This document shows, one piece after another, positions 1-8,925 of a DNA stretch of 13,065 bases. The DNA lies in NCBI GenBank assembly GCA_003243255.1, contig QFQM01000119.1, forward strand, positions 1 through 13,065. The letters run 5' to 3'. A program made the position numbers and the translations under genes. The notes under the pieces are model-generated. The model saw only the letters and a program-made list of their open reading frames with translations, ran no database searches and had not been told where the DNA came from. The DNA is from Flavobacterium psychrophilum (GTDB lineage Bacteria > Bacteroidota > Bacteroidia > Flavobacteriales > Flavobacteriaceae). Within the stretch, counting starts at the first letter, position 1, and the number at the start of each line of letters is the position of its first letter.

Positions 1-817
1 CCTCGACATTGCGGCCGGTGGCGCGAATCTTGCCCGCATAGGGCACACTGATATTGCCTTCGCGGTCCACCGTCTGGTTGGGGTGCAGCGCAAATATTTT
101 CAATAGCCGCGACTCTTTATCCGAAAGCTCGATCGATTCATTTTCTGATTTCAGCCTGCGGTGTGTATCATAAAAAGCATACTTGCCCAGGGCGATAAAC
201 GATTCTTCATTAACCATATTGATCGTGGTCGTTACCTCCGGCGGCAGTGCCTGTGTTTTATTCTTTTCTCTTTTTCTCCAGCTGCCTCCCACAAAAGCAA
301 CCAGCACCATGGCCGATAATGCGGTGAGCCACACATAGGTATTGGAAGATGCCTTTGTATCTGCCAACTCCGGAAAAACAACCTGGATAACATAACAACC
401 CGTTGGCTGTGTGCGCCCCAGGCATGCTATACGATCTGTTTTCTTTTCTACAAACTCATAGCCATATACCACCAGGTTGATGTTGGAGCAATTCAACACG
501 TTGACCATATAATGCAGCGGCAGGTTTGCCGACTTCATGTGCTGATGTACAACTTTCACCAGCGTGTCGGGCACAAAAGAAAAAGGGCTTTGAAATTCGA
601 GATAGTACGTAGCGGCATCTTTCTTCTTCACGGGTAAAATGCGTGAGGTGGAATCGCCAGCCTGCAACAGCAACTGATGCCCGATGGAGCGCAGGGCAAG
701 ATTAATGCGCGCTTCAGACAATGAAGCGGCCGCTTCGCTTTTACCCACCAGCAGTGTACCTGCCGAAAGGAAGAACACACCTACGGCCAAAATCACAATT
801 ATCCTCATCCATTTCAT
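1..817 (-). CDS. Membrane-anchored winged-helix transcriptional regulator (partial, 3' end outside window)
   Basis: Read from 817 downwards, 272 codons stay open to the window edge. Residues 4-24 form a signal or anchor helix, about 25-158 look periplasmic, and 161-180 (YVWLTALSAMVLVAFVGGSW) form a second membrane helix followed by the basic stretch RKREKNK. From about 205 the chain resembles an OmpR/PhoB-type winged helix: ALGKYAFYDTHRRL, then ELSDKESRLLKIFALHPNQTVDRE, then GRNVE, which matches the recognition-helix region GRSLDVFxSKLRK of that family. I infer a one-component regulator that senses a periplasmic or membrane signal and binds DNA through its C-terminal domain, a mirror image of ToxR topology. 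It is divergent from the YceI gene, which is a candidate target. Methionine 1 is only 7 bases from a good -7 box, so the message may be leaderless or start at methionine 4 (808). Confidence 0.75.
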   Translation of the reverse strand, partial: MKWMRIIVILAVGVFFLSAGTLLVGKSEAAASLSEARINLALRSIGHQLLLQAGDSTSRILPVKKKDAATYYLEFQSPFSFVPDTLVKVVHQHMKSANLPLHYMVNVLNCSNINLVVYGYEFVEKKTDRIACLGRTQPTGCYVIQVVFPELADTKASSNTYVWLTALSAMVLVAFVGGSWRKREKNKTQALPPEVTTTINMVNEESFIALGKYAFYDTHRRLKSENESIELSDKESRLLKIFALHPNQTVDREGNISVPYAGKIRATGRNVE

Positions 818-823
818 AGCAAT

Positions 824-851
824 CAAAGATACGGTGTACCGGCACCTTCAA
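824..851 (-). promoter_or_regulatory. Bacteroidota-type promoter for the winged-helix regulator
   Basis: On the minus strand TTG (849-851), a 17-base spacer, then TATCTTTG (824-831) match the Bacteroidota sigma-ABfr pattern TTG / TAnnTTTG. The -7 box ends only 7 bases before the ATG at 817, so the transcript would begin at or next to the start codon. Confidence 0.55.
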
Positions 852-952
852 GCCAATGTTTTACAGTCATTTAACATTTTTTTACAATTGATTTACCACT
901 GCCGCACAGCGTGGCGCTAGGTTTACTGCATCAACCCAAAACAACACTACGC

Positions 953-1558
953 ATGCGCCTCTTCTGTCTGATCATTTATTGGTTTCCGCTTTATGTGTAC
1001 GCACAGGATAGTGAAAAACGATATGAACTACTGCCACTGGAAAGCAAAGTGCTATGGCACGGTGAAAATGCCGGAGGTATGGGTGGCCATGATGGCACAT
1101 TGCAGCTTGCGTCGGGCAAACTGGTGACCAAAGGTACCGACCTCCTCAAAGGCGATTTTGTGCTGGACATGACCACCATTCGCAATACCGACCAGAAAGA
1201 CGAGAAAAGCCAGCGCGACCTGGAGGCGCACTTGAAGAATGCAGATTTCTTTGAAGTGGATAAATATCCCAACGCCTTTTTCTCTATTACCAAAGCGCTG
1301 CCTCTTCACGATCCGCTTAAACCCAATCAATACATGATCACGGGTTTCCTCGGCATCAAAGGCATCACGAACAGCATCACCTTTCCGGCTACGATCACCA
1401 CCACCCGCACGGCAGCCAAAGCAACAGCTGTGATCACCATTGACCGTACCAAATGGAATGTGACGTTTCAATCCAAAACCATCTTCTCTGCCATTAAAAA
1501 CGGAGCGCTGGCCGATGAAATCAAGCTTACGTTAGATCTTGCATTTATCGCCCGGTAG
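953..1558 (+). CDS. YceI family exported protein
   Basis: The 201-residue product starts with a signal peptide (MRLFCLIIYWFPLYVYAQ), so the ATG at 953 is preferred over an in-frame upstream ATG at 911, which would put 14 polar residues before it. The mature part shows the YceI lipocalin-like pattern: SKVLWHGE near the N-terminus, GTLQLASGKL, GDFVLDMTTI, LKNADFFEVDKYPNAFF in the middle (compare the family motif SPDFFDVEKYPTATF), then LGIKGITNSITFP and a C-terminal strand ending in LDLAF. YceI proteins bind long isoprenoid or fatty-acid-like ligands in the periplasm; the ligand here is unknown. The gene is single, divergent from the regulator and convergent with the GH97 gene. Confidence 0.88.
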   Translation: MRLFCLIIYWFPLYVYAQDSEKRYELLPLESKVLWHGENAGGMGGHDGTLQLASGKLVTKGTDLLKGDFVLDMTTIRNTDQKDEKSQRDLEAHLKNADFFEVDKYPNAFFSITKALPLHDPLKPNQYMITGFLGIKGITNSITFPATITTTRTAAKATAVITIDRTKWNVTFQSKTIFSAIKNGALADEIKLTLDLAFIAR

Positions 1559-1590
1559 CATTCATCAAAAGACATCTGCGGGAAACAAAA

Positions 1591-1618
1591 AGAGGCTGCC
1601 TTAGTAAAGACAGCCTCT
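1591..1618 (-). terminator. Rho-independent terminator of the GH97 gene
   Basis: AGAGGCTG and CAGCCTCT form an 8-bp stem around a 12-base centre. Read on the minus strand the stem is followed by TTTTTGTTT, which is a normal intrinsic terminator 25 bases after the GH97 stop. The plus strand lacks a T tract, so it would serve the YceI gene only weakly. Confidence 0.8.
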
Positions 1619-1642
1619 CCTCCTGCAAACGAATAATAAGTG

Positions 1643-3775
<2,133 letters not shown>

Positions 3776-3802
3776 CTAATGAGGATATTCCGATGAGTGG
3801 AG

Positions 3803-3810
3803 CAAAAGTA
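3803..3810 (-). promoter_or_regulatory. Candidate -7 box for the GH97 gene
   Basis: The minus strand reads TACTTTTG, an exact TAnnTTTG match, 45 bases upstream of the GH97 ATG at 3757. No clear TTG lies at the ideal -33 distance, so this is a weaker call than the promoter at 824-851. Confidence 0.4.
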
Positions 3811-4180
3811 GAAAATCAATTTTTATTAACCCACATCCCGTTTTGGAGCTACCCATGGCTGCGGCTGGAACGGAAGAACTGCAGGCGGTAGGTCATTGGC
3901 CATTGGCTTTCGAAGATCGGGTTGCGGCGAAGTGTAAAGTGCTCAACCTGCGATCAGGTGAAGTCAAAAAAAATGATCGCTACCTCACAACGTGGATAAG
4001 ACAAAATCAAAGAAACGATAGGCAATTCGATCCATCACATGCATATCAAAAAAAACAATACATGATCTTACCCGATCACGTCAAGCAAAACTTCCTTTCC
4101 ACACACAACCTTTCCCCCGCTGCTACGTTTCCTGAACTCTTTTTATCCGATACCGTATAGCATACCAAACAACCCCCACC
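3811..4180. other. Intergenic stretch without a convincing gene
   Basis: Between the divergent GH97 and FISUMP genes there are about 420 bases. A 105-codon frame at 3843-4160 is open, but its product has no domain pattern, signal peptide or ribosome site, and it runs into the FISUMP upstream region. Several A-tracts (around 3966-3973 and 4049-4056) suggest ordinary regulatory DNA. No RNA gene, repeat or mobile element was recognised. Confidence 0.5.
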
Positions 4181-4774
4181 ATGCGCGCCCCCATCTGCAC
4201 CTTACTCGCTTTTCTACTCATCATCAGTATCCGCTGCAACGAAGAGCAGCCCATCGCCAACGACAACACAGTGATCATCGGTGGCAGTGAATACAAAACC
4301 GTTACCATCAGCGGCCTTACCTGGACAGCCGTAAACCATGCGGGCGAAGGCGGCCTGGTGTATGATGCGGCCAACTCCAGGCCGGAGTATGGAAAATACT
4401 ATACCTTCAATGAAGTGAAGAACATCACCCTGCCGGAGGGATGGCGTATACCTACTATGGACGATTATAAAAAGCTGGCCGCCAGCCACAGCATAGCGAT
4501 ACCCAGTTATAACAACGAGGCCATCAAAGCGCTGACCTCCGCTACGCGCTGGCTCAATGTACCCGGTGTTAACTCTTCCGGCTTCAATGCCTACCCTGCG
4601 GGCTACTCGTTCAATAATTCGCGGCCCATGGATGGAGACATTGCCGAGTTCTGGACCTACGAAGGCAATACGCTGAGCATACAGGAAGGGGCCAGTGCTT
4701 CACTGCGCATTATGTTCTATGGAGGCAGTACCGACCCTGCGTACCGATTCAATGTGCGGTTTGTGAGGAACTGA
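4181..4774 (+). CDS. FISUMP-domain (Fibrobacter paralogous domain) exported protein
   Basis: The 197-residue product has an N-terminal hydrophobic segment (1-18) followed by RCNEEQ. The Cys could be a lipidation site, but Arg at -1 is unusual for a lipobox. Residues 35-195 follow the FISUMP pattern: EYKTVTISGLTWTAVN near the start (family YxTVxIGxQxWMAEN), YYTFNEV, then LPEGWRIPTMDDYKKLA (family CPxGWHLPT), then NSSGFNAYPAGY, then AEFWTYEG, ending in a VRFVRN tail (family SVRCVRD). These extracellular domains are abundant in Bacteroidota and Fibrobacter; their function is not established. It is the last gene of the balanced-GC section before composition changes. A weak 5-bp hairpin (GCAGG/CCTGC near 4790) follows the stop without a T tract. 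Confidence 0.85.
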   Translation: MRAPICTLLAFLLIISIRCNEEQPIANDNTVIIGGSEYKTVTISGLTWTAVNHAGEGGLVYDAANSRPEYGKYYTFNEVKNITLPEGWRIPTMDDYKKLAASHSIAIPSYNNEAIKALTSATRWLNVPGVNSSGFNAYPAGYSFNNSRPMDGDIAEFWTYEGNTLSIQEGASASLRIMFYGGSTDPAYRFNVRFVRN

Positions 4775-4941
4775 CCATTACTCACCCCGCAGGTGTAATC
4801 CCTGCCAAACAGAAATTTCAAACAGCAATTAGAATTTGATTGTATCCGTACATCAGCCGGCTTTGGCGCGGTAGTGTTTACGCATCTGCCGTAGTTCGCC
4901 ATAACTATATGCTGTCCCCACTTAGCATATTTTTCGTATAA
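4775..4941. other. Boundary between chromosome-like DNA and the cassette array
   Basis: Composition shifts here from balanced GC to AT-rich. A 7-bp stem ATATGCT (4907-4913) / AGCATAT (4924-4930) is flanked on the minus strand by GTTATGGCG (4897-4905), the same nonamer that ends the repeat at 11693-11701. This may be a degraded recombination site in the opposite orientation, which is inference. No gene is visible; the minus-strand frame across it looks spurious. Confidence 0.35.
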
Positions 4942-5364
4942 CGACAACTCGGACTAATATTAGTAATTCTGGCCGCACTCACATCCGGTTCATGTAAAAA
5001 GACGGACAAAGTATTAACTCAAGCGGACAGTGTTTGGATAAATTTCAAGACGCAATTGGGAACAGGGAATATTGAATACTTAATTAAGAATTCATTGGAC
5101 TCAATTCAGTGTGTTGACTGTGACATTGAAACAGAAAGACCGACTGAGTTTTATGATACAGACTTTATTTTGAGGAACCATTTGGATAAATTCAAATTAG
5201 AATCAATTAGGGACAAGGAATTTGACACCTACGTAATTGACGACTTAATTCGGGTTAATTACAGTTTTCCAGCGACATTTTTTCATGACCACGGATATAA
5301 TCTAATTTTTACTTTTCAGAAGGTTGACAACATATACCTATTTACAGGAGTAATTGTGACGTAA
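4942..5364 (+). CDS. Lipoprotein-like hypothetical protein lacking a start codon (5'-truncated cassette gene)
   Basis: An open frame runs from just after TAA (4939-4941) to TAA at 5364, 140 codons. Its first residues read RQLGLILVILAALTSGSCKK, a clear lipoprotein signal core with a lipobox-like Cys. No ATG, GTG or TTG precedes this signal; the first usable codon is TTG at 5056, which would discard it. The simplest reading is a lipoprotein gene that lost its first one or two codons when the left edge of the array was joined to chromosome, so it may be a pseudogene. Start at a rare ATA (4960) cannot be excluded. The mature part includes CVDCDIE and a hydrophobic C-terminal strand. The family is not recognised. 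Confidence 0.55.
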   Translation, partial: RQLGLILVILAALTSGSCKKTDKVLTQADSVWINFKTQLGTGNIEYLIKNSLDSIQCVDCDIETERPTEFYDTDFILRNHLDKFKLESIRDKEFDTYVIDDLIRVNYSFPATFFHDHGYNLIFTFQKVDNIYLFTGVIVT

Positions 5365-5376
5365 GTGCAAAGTTTA

Positions 5377-5489
5377 ATACCTGAGATTTGGCGGATATTG
5401 GCAAGACAGCAAATTTTGTTGGTCATGCAAAAAAGCACTACAGACAAAAAGGAATATAAACGACATGCGTTTAGTCAATTGTTAGTGCT
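5377..5489 (+). repeat. Repeat A copy 1: putative recombination site (attI/attC-like)
   Basis: Starts ATACCTGAGATTTGGCGGA and ends with ACATGCGTTTAG, CAATTGTTAGTGC. It aligns over its whole length with 11594-11701, allowing a few single-base gaps, and its right half (from GCACTACAGAC) aligns with 8238-8291. It separates the headless lipoprotein gene from the gene at 5517, where a cassette junction is expected. Unlike the other sites it has no AACAAAATG left arm. Confidence 0.65.
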
Positions 5490-5516
5490 CATTTTCCAAA
5501 CAAGCAACTGTGAACA

Positions 5517-6434
5517 ATGAAGAGACTTTATTTAACTATCCTCGTAGCATTTACATACTTCGCATTGCACGCCTATCCTTGCAGAAAATATGTTCTCGAT
5601 TTTGAAGGGAAAACAATGCCTGGTGAACTAAAAATCAGTTGGTCTATAAACACAGGTTTTAACAATTGCGGGTTCCCAAAGGAAGAAATAATTAAGCATC
5701 GATATATAGTAAGAATAGAGAATTTATTTGAAGAGGTAATACGAAGAGACACAGTTGACCAAAGTCATTTTCTAATAAATACCAATTTGATAGATAATAT
5801 ACCAGTAGTATGTATCATTGAAGAGGTGGGGAATTCTAATCATTCAAACCATCTATTAATTAAACCTGAACAAGAAAGAATGCCTCGACTCAATTCAAAA
5901 ATAGATACCTTAAACTTTTACTTACTGAATGGATATTTTTTCAATGCTTTGCCTTTGTTAGATGCTCTTAAAAAGAACAATTTAATTGATGAAATAAAAA
6001 CTGAGTATCATATTCTCTTTCCAGATCATTATCCAAAGGAACAGACTTACTTTAATTGCTATGTAGACAGTAACTCAATGAATTTAGTCAAAATGCCAAC
6101 CGTTGACGGGTTATCCGAATTTATTAAGACAATAAATCAATTGGCAAAGAATGAAACAAGAAGGACTGAGGGATTCAAGATTTTTGCCAAAATTTCCCAT
6201 GACGGCAAATTGAGTGAATATGAGATAATCCCAGAGCCGGACAAGCAAACCTTTGACCAAGTGTCTAATCTATTGACCTTTTTAAATGAACCTGAAGAAT
6301 TGAATCATGTTGTTATTATTCTTGGTCGTTCAGAGAATGATAAGAAATTCACGATCGTCAATGAGAGAGCATTGATGGATCAACGTTCTGCAAACTTTAG
6401 GACTAAGTTTCCTTACAGGGGATCACTACATTGA
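5517..6434 (+). CDS. Secreted protein of unknown function (cassette gene)
   Basis: The 305-residue product begins MKRLYLTILVAFTYFALHAY, a signal peptide, so it should be exported. After it come a beta-rich section with cysteines (YPCRKYVLDF, INTGFNNCGF), a helical middle (about 130-165, LNFYLLNGYFFNALPLLDALKK) and a C-terminal alpha/beta part containing FKIFAKISHDGKLSEYEI. That last piece resembles a TonB-C or similar exported domain strand but is too weak to name. No family was recognised. The gene starts 28 bases after the repeat A core and ends 10 bases before the inverted-repeat site at 6445, so it is a single-gene cassette. It has no visible promoter of its own. Confidence 0.7.
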   Translation: MKRLYLTILVAFTYFALHAYPCRKYVLDFEGKTMPGELKISWSINTGFNNCGFPKEEIIKHRYIVRIENLFEEVIRRDTVDQSHFLINTNLIDNIPVVCIIEEVGNSNHSNHLLIKPEQERMPRLNSKIDTLNFYLLNGYFFNALPLLDALKKNNLIDEIKTEYHILFPDHYPKEQTYFNCYVDSNSMNLVKMPTVDGLSEFIKTINQLAKNETRRTEGFKIFAKISHDGKLSEYEIIPEPDKQTFDQVSNLLTFLNEPEELNHVVIILGRSENDKKFTIVNERALMDQRSANFRTKFPYRGSLH

Positions 6435-6444
6435 AGAAAAACGA

Positions 6445-6617
6445 GCGCTAACAAAATGTTTAAGCCAGCCTGGGGTTTCCGTGTAAATTTGAAGTTTAGT
6501 TTTCTTATTTTCGTTTAGCAACGTGGGACAGTTTGGAGAAGGTCGGGCTTAACATTTCGTTGCGCTACATTTTTAAGCCCTCCTATTCCCACAACTGCAT
6601 AAACTTAAACGTTGTGG
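6445..6617 (+). repeat. attC-like site, compound (two right-hand cores)
   Basis: The left arm GCGCTAACAAAATGTTTAAG (6445-6464) pairs with an arm ending CATTTCGTTGCGC (about 6544-6565) over roughly 20 positions with few mismatches. A second right arm, CTTAAACGTTGTGG (6604-6617), also pairs with the left arm. The centre (6481-6531, from GTGTAAATTTG) matches 10495-10545 at 44 of 51 positions. An extra hairpin (GGGCTTAA 6544-6551 / TTAAGCCC 6573-6580) and a GTGGGA/TCCCAC pair add structure. It starts 11 bases after a stop codon and ends 19 bases before the next ATG. Confidence 0.72.
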
Positions 6618-6636
6618 CCAATAATTTATAAAGACA

Positions 6637-8208
6637 ATGGGGTTCCTAACCAAGATATTCGGACAAACAAAAACGACTGACAAGGCAACTGAACCCTACT
6701 CAAAGTCTGTGAATACCTATAAACCTGACTTCGACTCAATACACGACTTCGGCCAAATATCAAGCATCTTTGAATGGGTTTACAACCCGGATATTGAAGT
6801 AGCCACAAATTGCGCGAGAACAATTCATAGGCTATTGACTAAACAGACAACGTTTAAAAATAAAACACTTTATAACTCATTACGATACATCCACCTTAAG
6901 AAAGCGGACATCGTTAAGTTTGACAAGTTTGAGGAACACCTAAAACTAAGTCTACTTAACATTGCTTCAATGAATAGCAGCGGATATGTTCGAGAGGAAG
7001 CGCTCAAAGGACTACTGGCTAACTCCAATCAATTCACATTTCCATTCCTACTCTTCCGACTTGGCGACTGGGTTCCGGTCATCAAATCAAAAGCTGAAAA
7101 AGCCATCAAAGCAATAATTCAAAGAGAGGAGCCTGAATTTTTAATTAAAAACCACAGACTAATCGATTGGCTTTTAAAGATTGAGAGAAGCGACCTTCGA
7201 CATATCCATGACGATATAACTCAATTCATTTTCTCGGATAAGAATATGGAAAGAATTATAAAGTCGCTTGACAGGTATTCAGATGGGGACAGGTTTTTCA
7301 TTTTTAGGAATTTAATCCAAAAGGGCAAACTTCAAGACGCTGTTCTTGAAGAGATACTATCGGACAAAAATCATTTGATACGACTCTTGGCCATCAAAAA
7401 CGTTGAGTTTATCAATAACCCTGACTTGACAAAAAAACTCCTGAAGGACCGAAGTCAAAAAATCAGACAGTACACAGTAAATAAAATTCCGCAAAGTCAG
7501 ATTAGTGAATTTAAAGCGGAGATCTATCAACTACTTTTTGACTCGTCATCAGGTATAAGGACTGCAGCAAGACTTAACCTGGATAAGGTTGAAAAAAATG
7601 ACTTCTTGCAGATATACAAGGAGTACATAATCACAAAGCCTAATGTTGGTTGTATTATCGGACTAGCAGAAGTCGGCACTAAAAATGACATTGAAATAAT
7701 CGAGCGATTTCTTAAATCAAACTCCGCTAAGCTTAGAGCAGCAAGTTTATTTGCAATTTCCCTTTTGGACTATGGTCAGGCAAAGAAGTTAGCATTTGAC
7801 CTGTTGAATGACGACTCGAACACCGTAAAAAAAACCTGCTGCACAATAATTGAAAAAGAAATATCCACCGCAGACCTGGAGAAACTTAGGACGACATACG
7901 ATTTGGGTCAAAATGATACTAAAAGGTTCACATTAAGAACCATAAGCAAGTATGGGGGCTGGAGTATCGCAGGAGATTTTCTCAAAGGAGTTTTACAACC
8001 TGACGACAAAGTAAGAGAAACAAGTTACGCGCTTTTAAGTGGTTGGTATAAGTACTCTATTCAGCTTGGAACTACTCAACGACCGGAAGACAAACAGTAT
8101 GTATTGACTATTTACAACGCTGGATATTTTAACAATATTAAATTGCCGCACGACATTGACAGAATCGTAAAAGAAATACCCTTTATATTCAGCGCAGAAA
8201 AAAAATAA
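6637..8208 (+). CDS. HEAT-repeat protein of unknown function (cassette gene)
   Basis: The 523-residue product has no signal peptide and should be cytoplasmic. After the N-terminal MGFLTKIFGQTK it is almost wholly helical, with repeated helix pairs of the ARM/HEAT type. Repeat starts are recognisable at SSGYVREEALKGL (about 110), DWVPVIKSKAEKAI (about 143), DKNHLIRLLAIKNV (about 243), DRSQKIRQYTVNKI (about 270), DSSSGIRTAARLNL (about 302), SNSAKLRAASLFAI (about 362), DDSNTVKKTC (about 391) and DDKVRETSYALL (about 453). HEAT arrays are protein- or nucleic-acid-binding scaffolds; no catalytic motif is visible, so its partner is unknown. It is the longest gene in the array and forms a cassette on its own between the sites at 6445-6617 and 8211-8291. 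A role in defence or DNA alkylation repair (AlkD-like fold) is conceivable but unsupported. Confidence 0.75.
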   Translation: MGFLTKIFGQTKTTDKATEPYSKSVNTYKPDFDSIHDFGQISSIFEWVYNPDIEVATNCARTIHRLLTKQTTFKNKTLYNSLRYIHLKKADIVKFDKFEEHLKLSLLNIASMNSSGYVREEALKGLLANSNQFTFPFLLFRLGDWVPVIKSKAEKAIKAIIQREEPEFLIKNHRLIDWLLKIERSDLRHIHDDITQFIFSDKNMERIIKSLDRYSDGDRFFIFRNLIQKGKLQDAVLEEILSDKNHLIRLLAIKNVEFINNPDLTKKLLKDRSQKIRQYTVNKIPQSQISEFKAEIYQLLFDSSSGIRTAARLNLDKVEKNDFLQIYKEYIITKPNVGCIIGLAEVGTKNDIEIIERFLKSNSAKLRAASLFAISLLDYGQAKKLAFDLLNDDSNTVKKTCCTIIEKEISTADLEKLRTTYDLGQNDTKRFTLRTISKYGGWSIAGDFLKGVLQPDDKVRETSYALLSGWYKYSIQLGTTQRPEDKQYVLTIYNAGYFNNIKLPHDIDRIVKEIPFIFSAEKK

Positions 8209-8210
8209 CT

Positions 8211-8291
8211 GGTCACAAACAAAATGTATGTGCCTAAGAGCACTACAGACAAACGGAATATAAATGACATACGTTTAGCCAATTGTTGGCG
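8211..8291 (+). repeat. attC-like site, hybrid with repeat A right half
   Basis: The left arm ACAAACAAAATGTATGTGCC (8215-8234) is of the cassette-end type; its AAC, AATG and TATGT elements pair with GACATACGTTTAG (8265-8277). The right part, from GCACTACAGAC to CAATTGTTGGCG (8239-8291), is repeat A sequence. So a cassette-type left arm is joined to the repeat A right half, as expected after recombination between two different sites. It begins 3 bases after the HEAT gene stop. Confidence 0.7.
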
Positions 8292-8318
8292 GTAATTATT
8301 TTAGGACAAGCCTCGAAC

Positions 8319-8798
8319 ATGAAAAGACAATTTTTAATCCTGATAATAGCTGGGATAACTCTAAGCTGTTCAACCAAGAATGGAAACGAGGACGGGCGAC
8401 TAATTAATCATCTTGGAAGAACAGACACGTTAACTCTTTACGCCCAATATTCGGAATGTGGTGAATGGGGTGGACATCAAGAATCATTAAAGATTTATCG
8501 TGGAAATGATGATGTACTATGGACAATATACCAAAGTGACACATTAAATACATGTGAGGGACCAATTGAGAATAATCGAATAGCCTTGGCACCGCGGACA
8601 ATTAAGTTGACTGAAGGCAATCAGCAAGCAATAATAAGGTATATGAATGACCTTTTGGACCACTCACTGGATGCTGAGATGCCATCTCACTCCGGAGAAT
8701 ATTTTTCTATTCGCCTGAATGATTCAGAATTAGTGACATCACGGACAGTTCATGGATATAAGACGTTCGATAAATTGATCAATTCCGTAATAAAATAA
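8319..8798 (+). CDS. Small lipoprotein of unknown function (cassette gene)
   Basis: The 159-residue product begins MKRQFLILIIAGITLSCSTK, a lipoprotein signal peptide with lipidated Cys at 17. The ATG at 8319 is chosen over a TTG-type start upstream because the upstream residues lie in the recombination site and spoil the signal peptide. The mature part reads as a small beta-rich domain: LTLYAQYSECGEWGGHQESL, then LKIYRGNDDVLWTIYQSDT with a second Cys (TCEGPIENNR), then a helix (QQAIIRYMNDLLDHSL) and a last strand EYFSIRLNDSELV. No family is recognised. It sits between the sites at 8211-8291 and 8803-8892 as a single-gene cassette, like the other small exported proteins in the array. Confidence 0.78.
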   Translation: MKRQFLILIIAGITLSCSTKNGNEDGRLINHLGRTDTLTLYAQYSECGEWGGHQESLKIYRGNDDVLWTIYQSDTLNTCEGPIENNRIALAPRTIKLTEGNQQAIIRYMNDLLDHSLDAEMPSHSGEYFSIRLNDSELVTSRTVHGYKTFDKLINSVIK

Positions 8799-8802
8799 CT
8801 AC

Positions 8803-8892
8803 GGCCAACAATGCATATAAATCATGCCAGCAGATTTTGATCATTAATTATTAATTTGAACTGTCGGCACACTTTATATGCGAACGTTAGCT
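8803..8892 (+). repeat. attC-like site (cleanest example)
   Basis: The left arm GGCCAACAATGCATATAAA (8803-8821) pairs with ACTTTATATGCGAACGTTAGC (8871-8891): 15 or more pairs with one or two bulged bases near the core. A second stem, TGCC-AGCAG with CTGTCGGCA, extends it inward, and the loop contains ATTAATTATTAAT, itself palindromic. Cores are GCCAAC on the left and GTTAGC on the right. This one-sided bulge in a long hairpin is what integron attC bottom strands form. Confidence 0.78.
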
Positions 8893-8925
8893 GCAATGAA
8901 GCTTGGACATCGCCGCGTAAACAAA

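Noticed and set aside
684..920. Plus-strand frame antisense to the start of the regulator
   Set aside because: It covers the opposite strand of a better supported coding region and the divergent promoter.
991..1471. Two minus-strand frames inside the YceI gene
   Set aside because: Antisense shadows of a recognised family; their products show no pattern.
3843..4160. 105-codon plus-strand frame between GH97 and the FISUMP gene
   Set aside because: No domain, signal peptide or ribosome site; composition is mixed and low-complexity. Taken as chance.
4788..4806. GCAGG/CCTGC hairpin after the FISUMP gene as a terminator
   Set aside because: Only a 5-bp stem with no T tract after it.
4717..4947. 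Minus-strand 76-codon frame across the array edge
   Set aside because: It overlaps the end of the FISUMP gene and a hairpin; the product has no recognisable feature.
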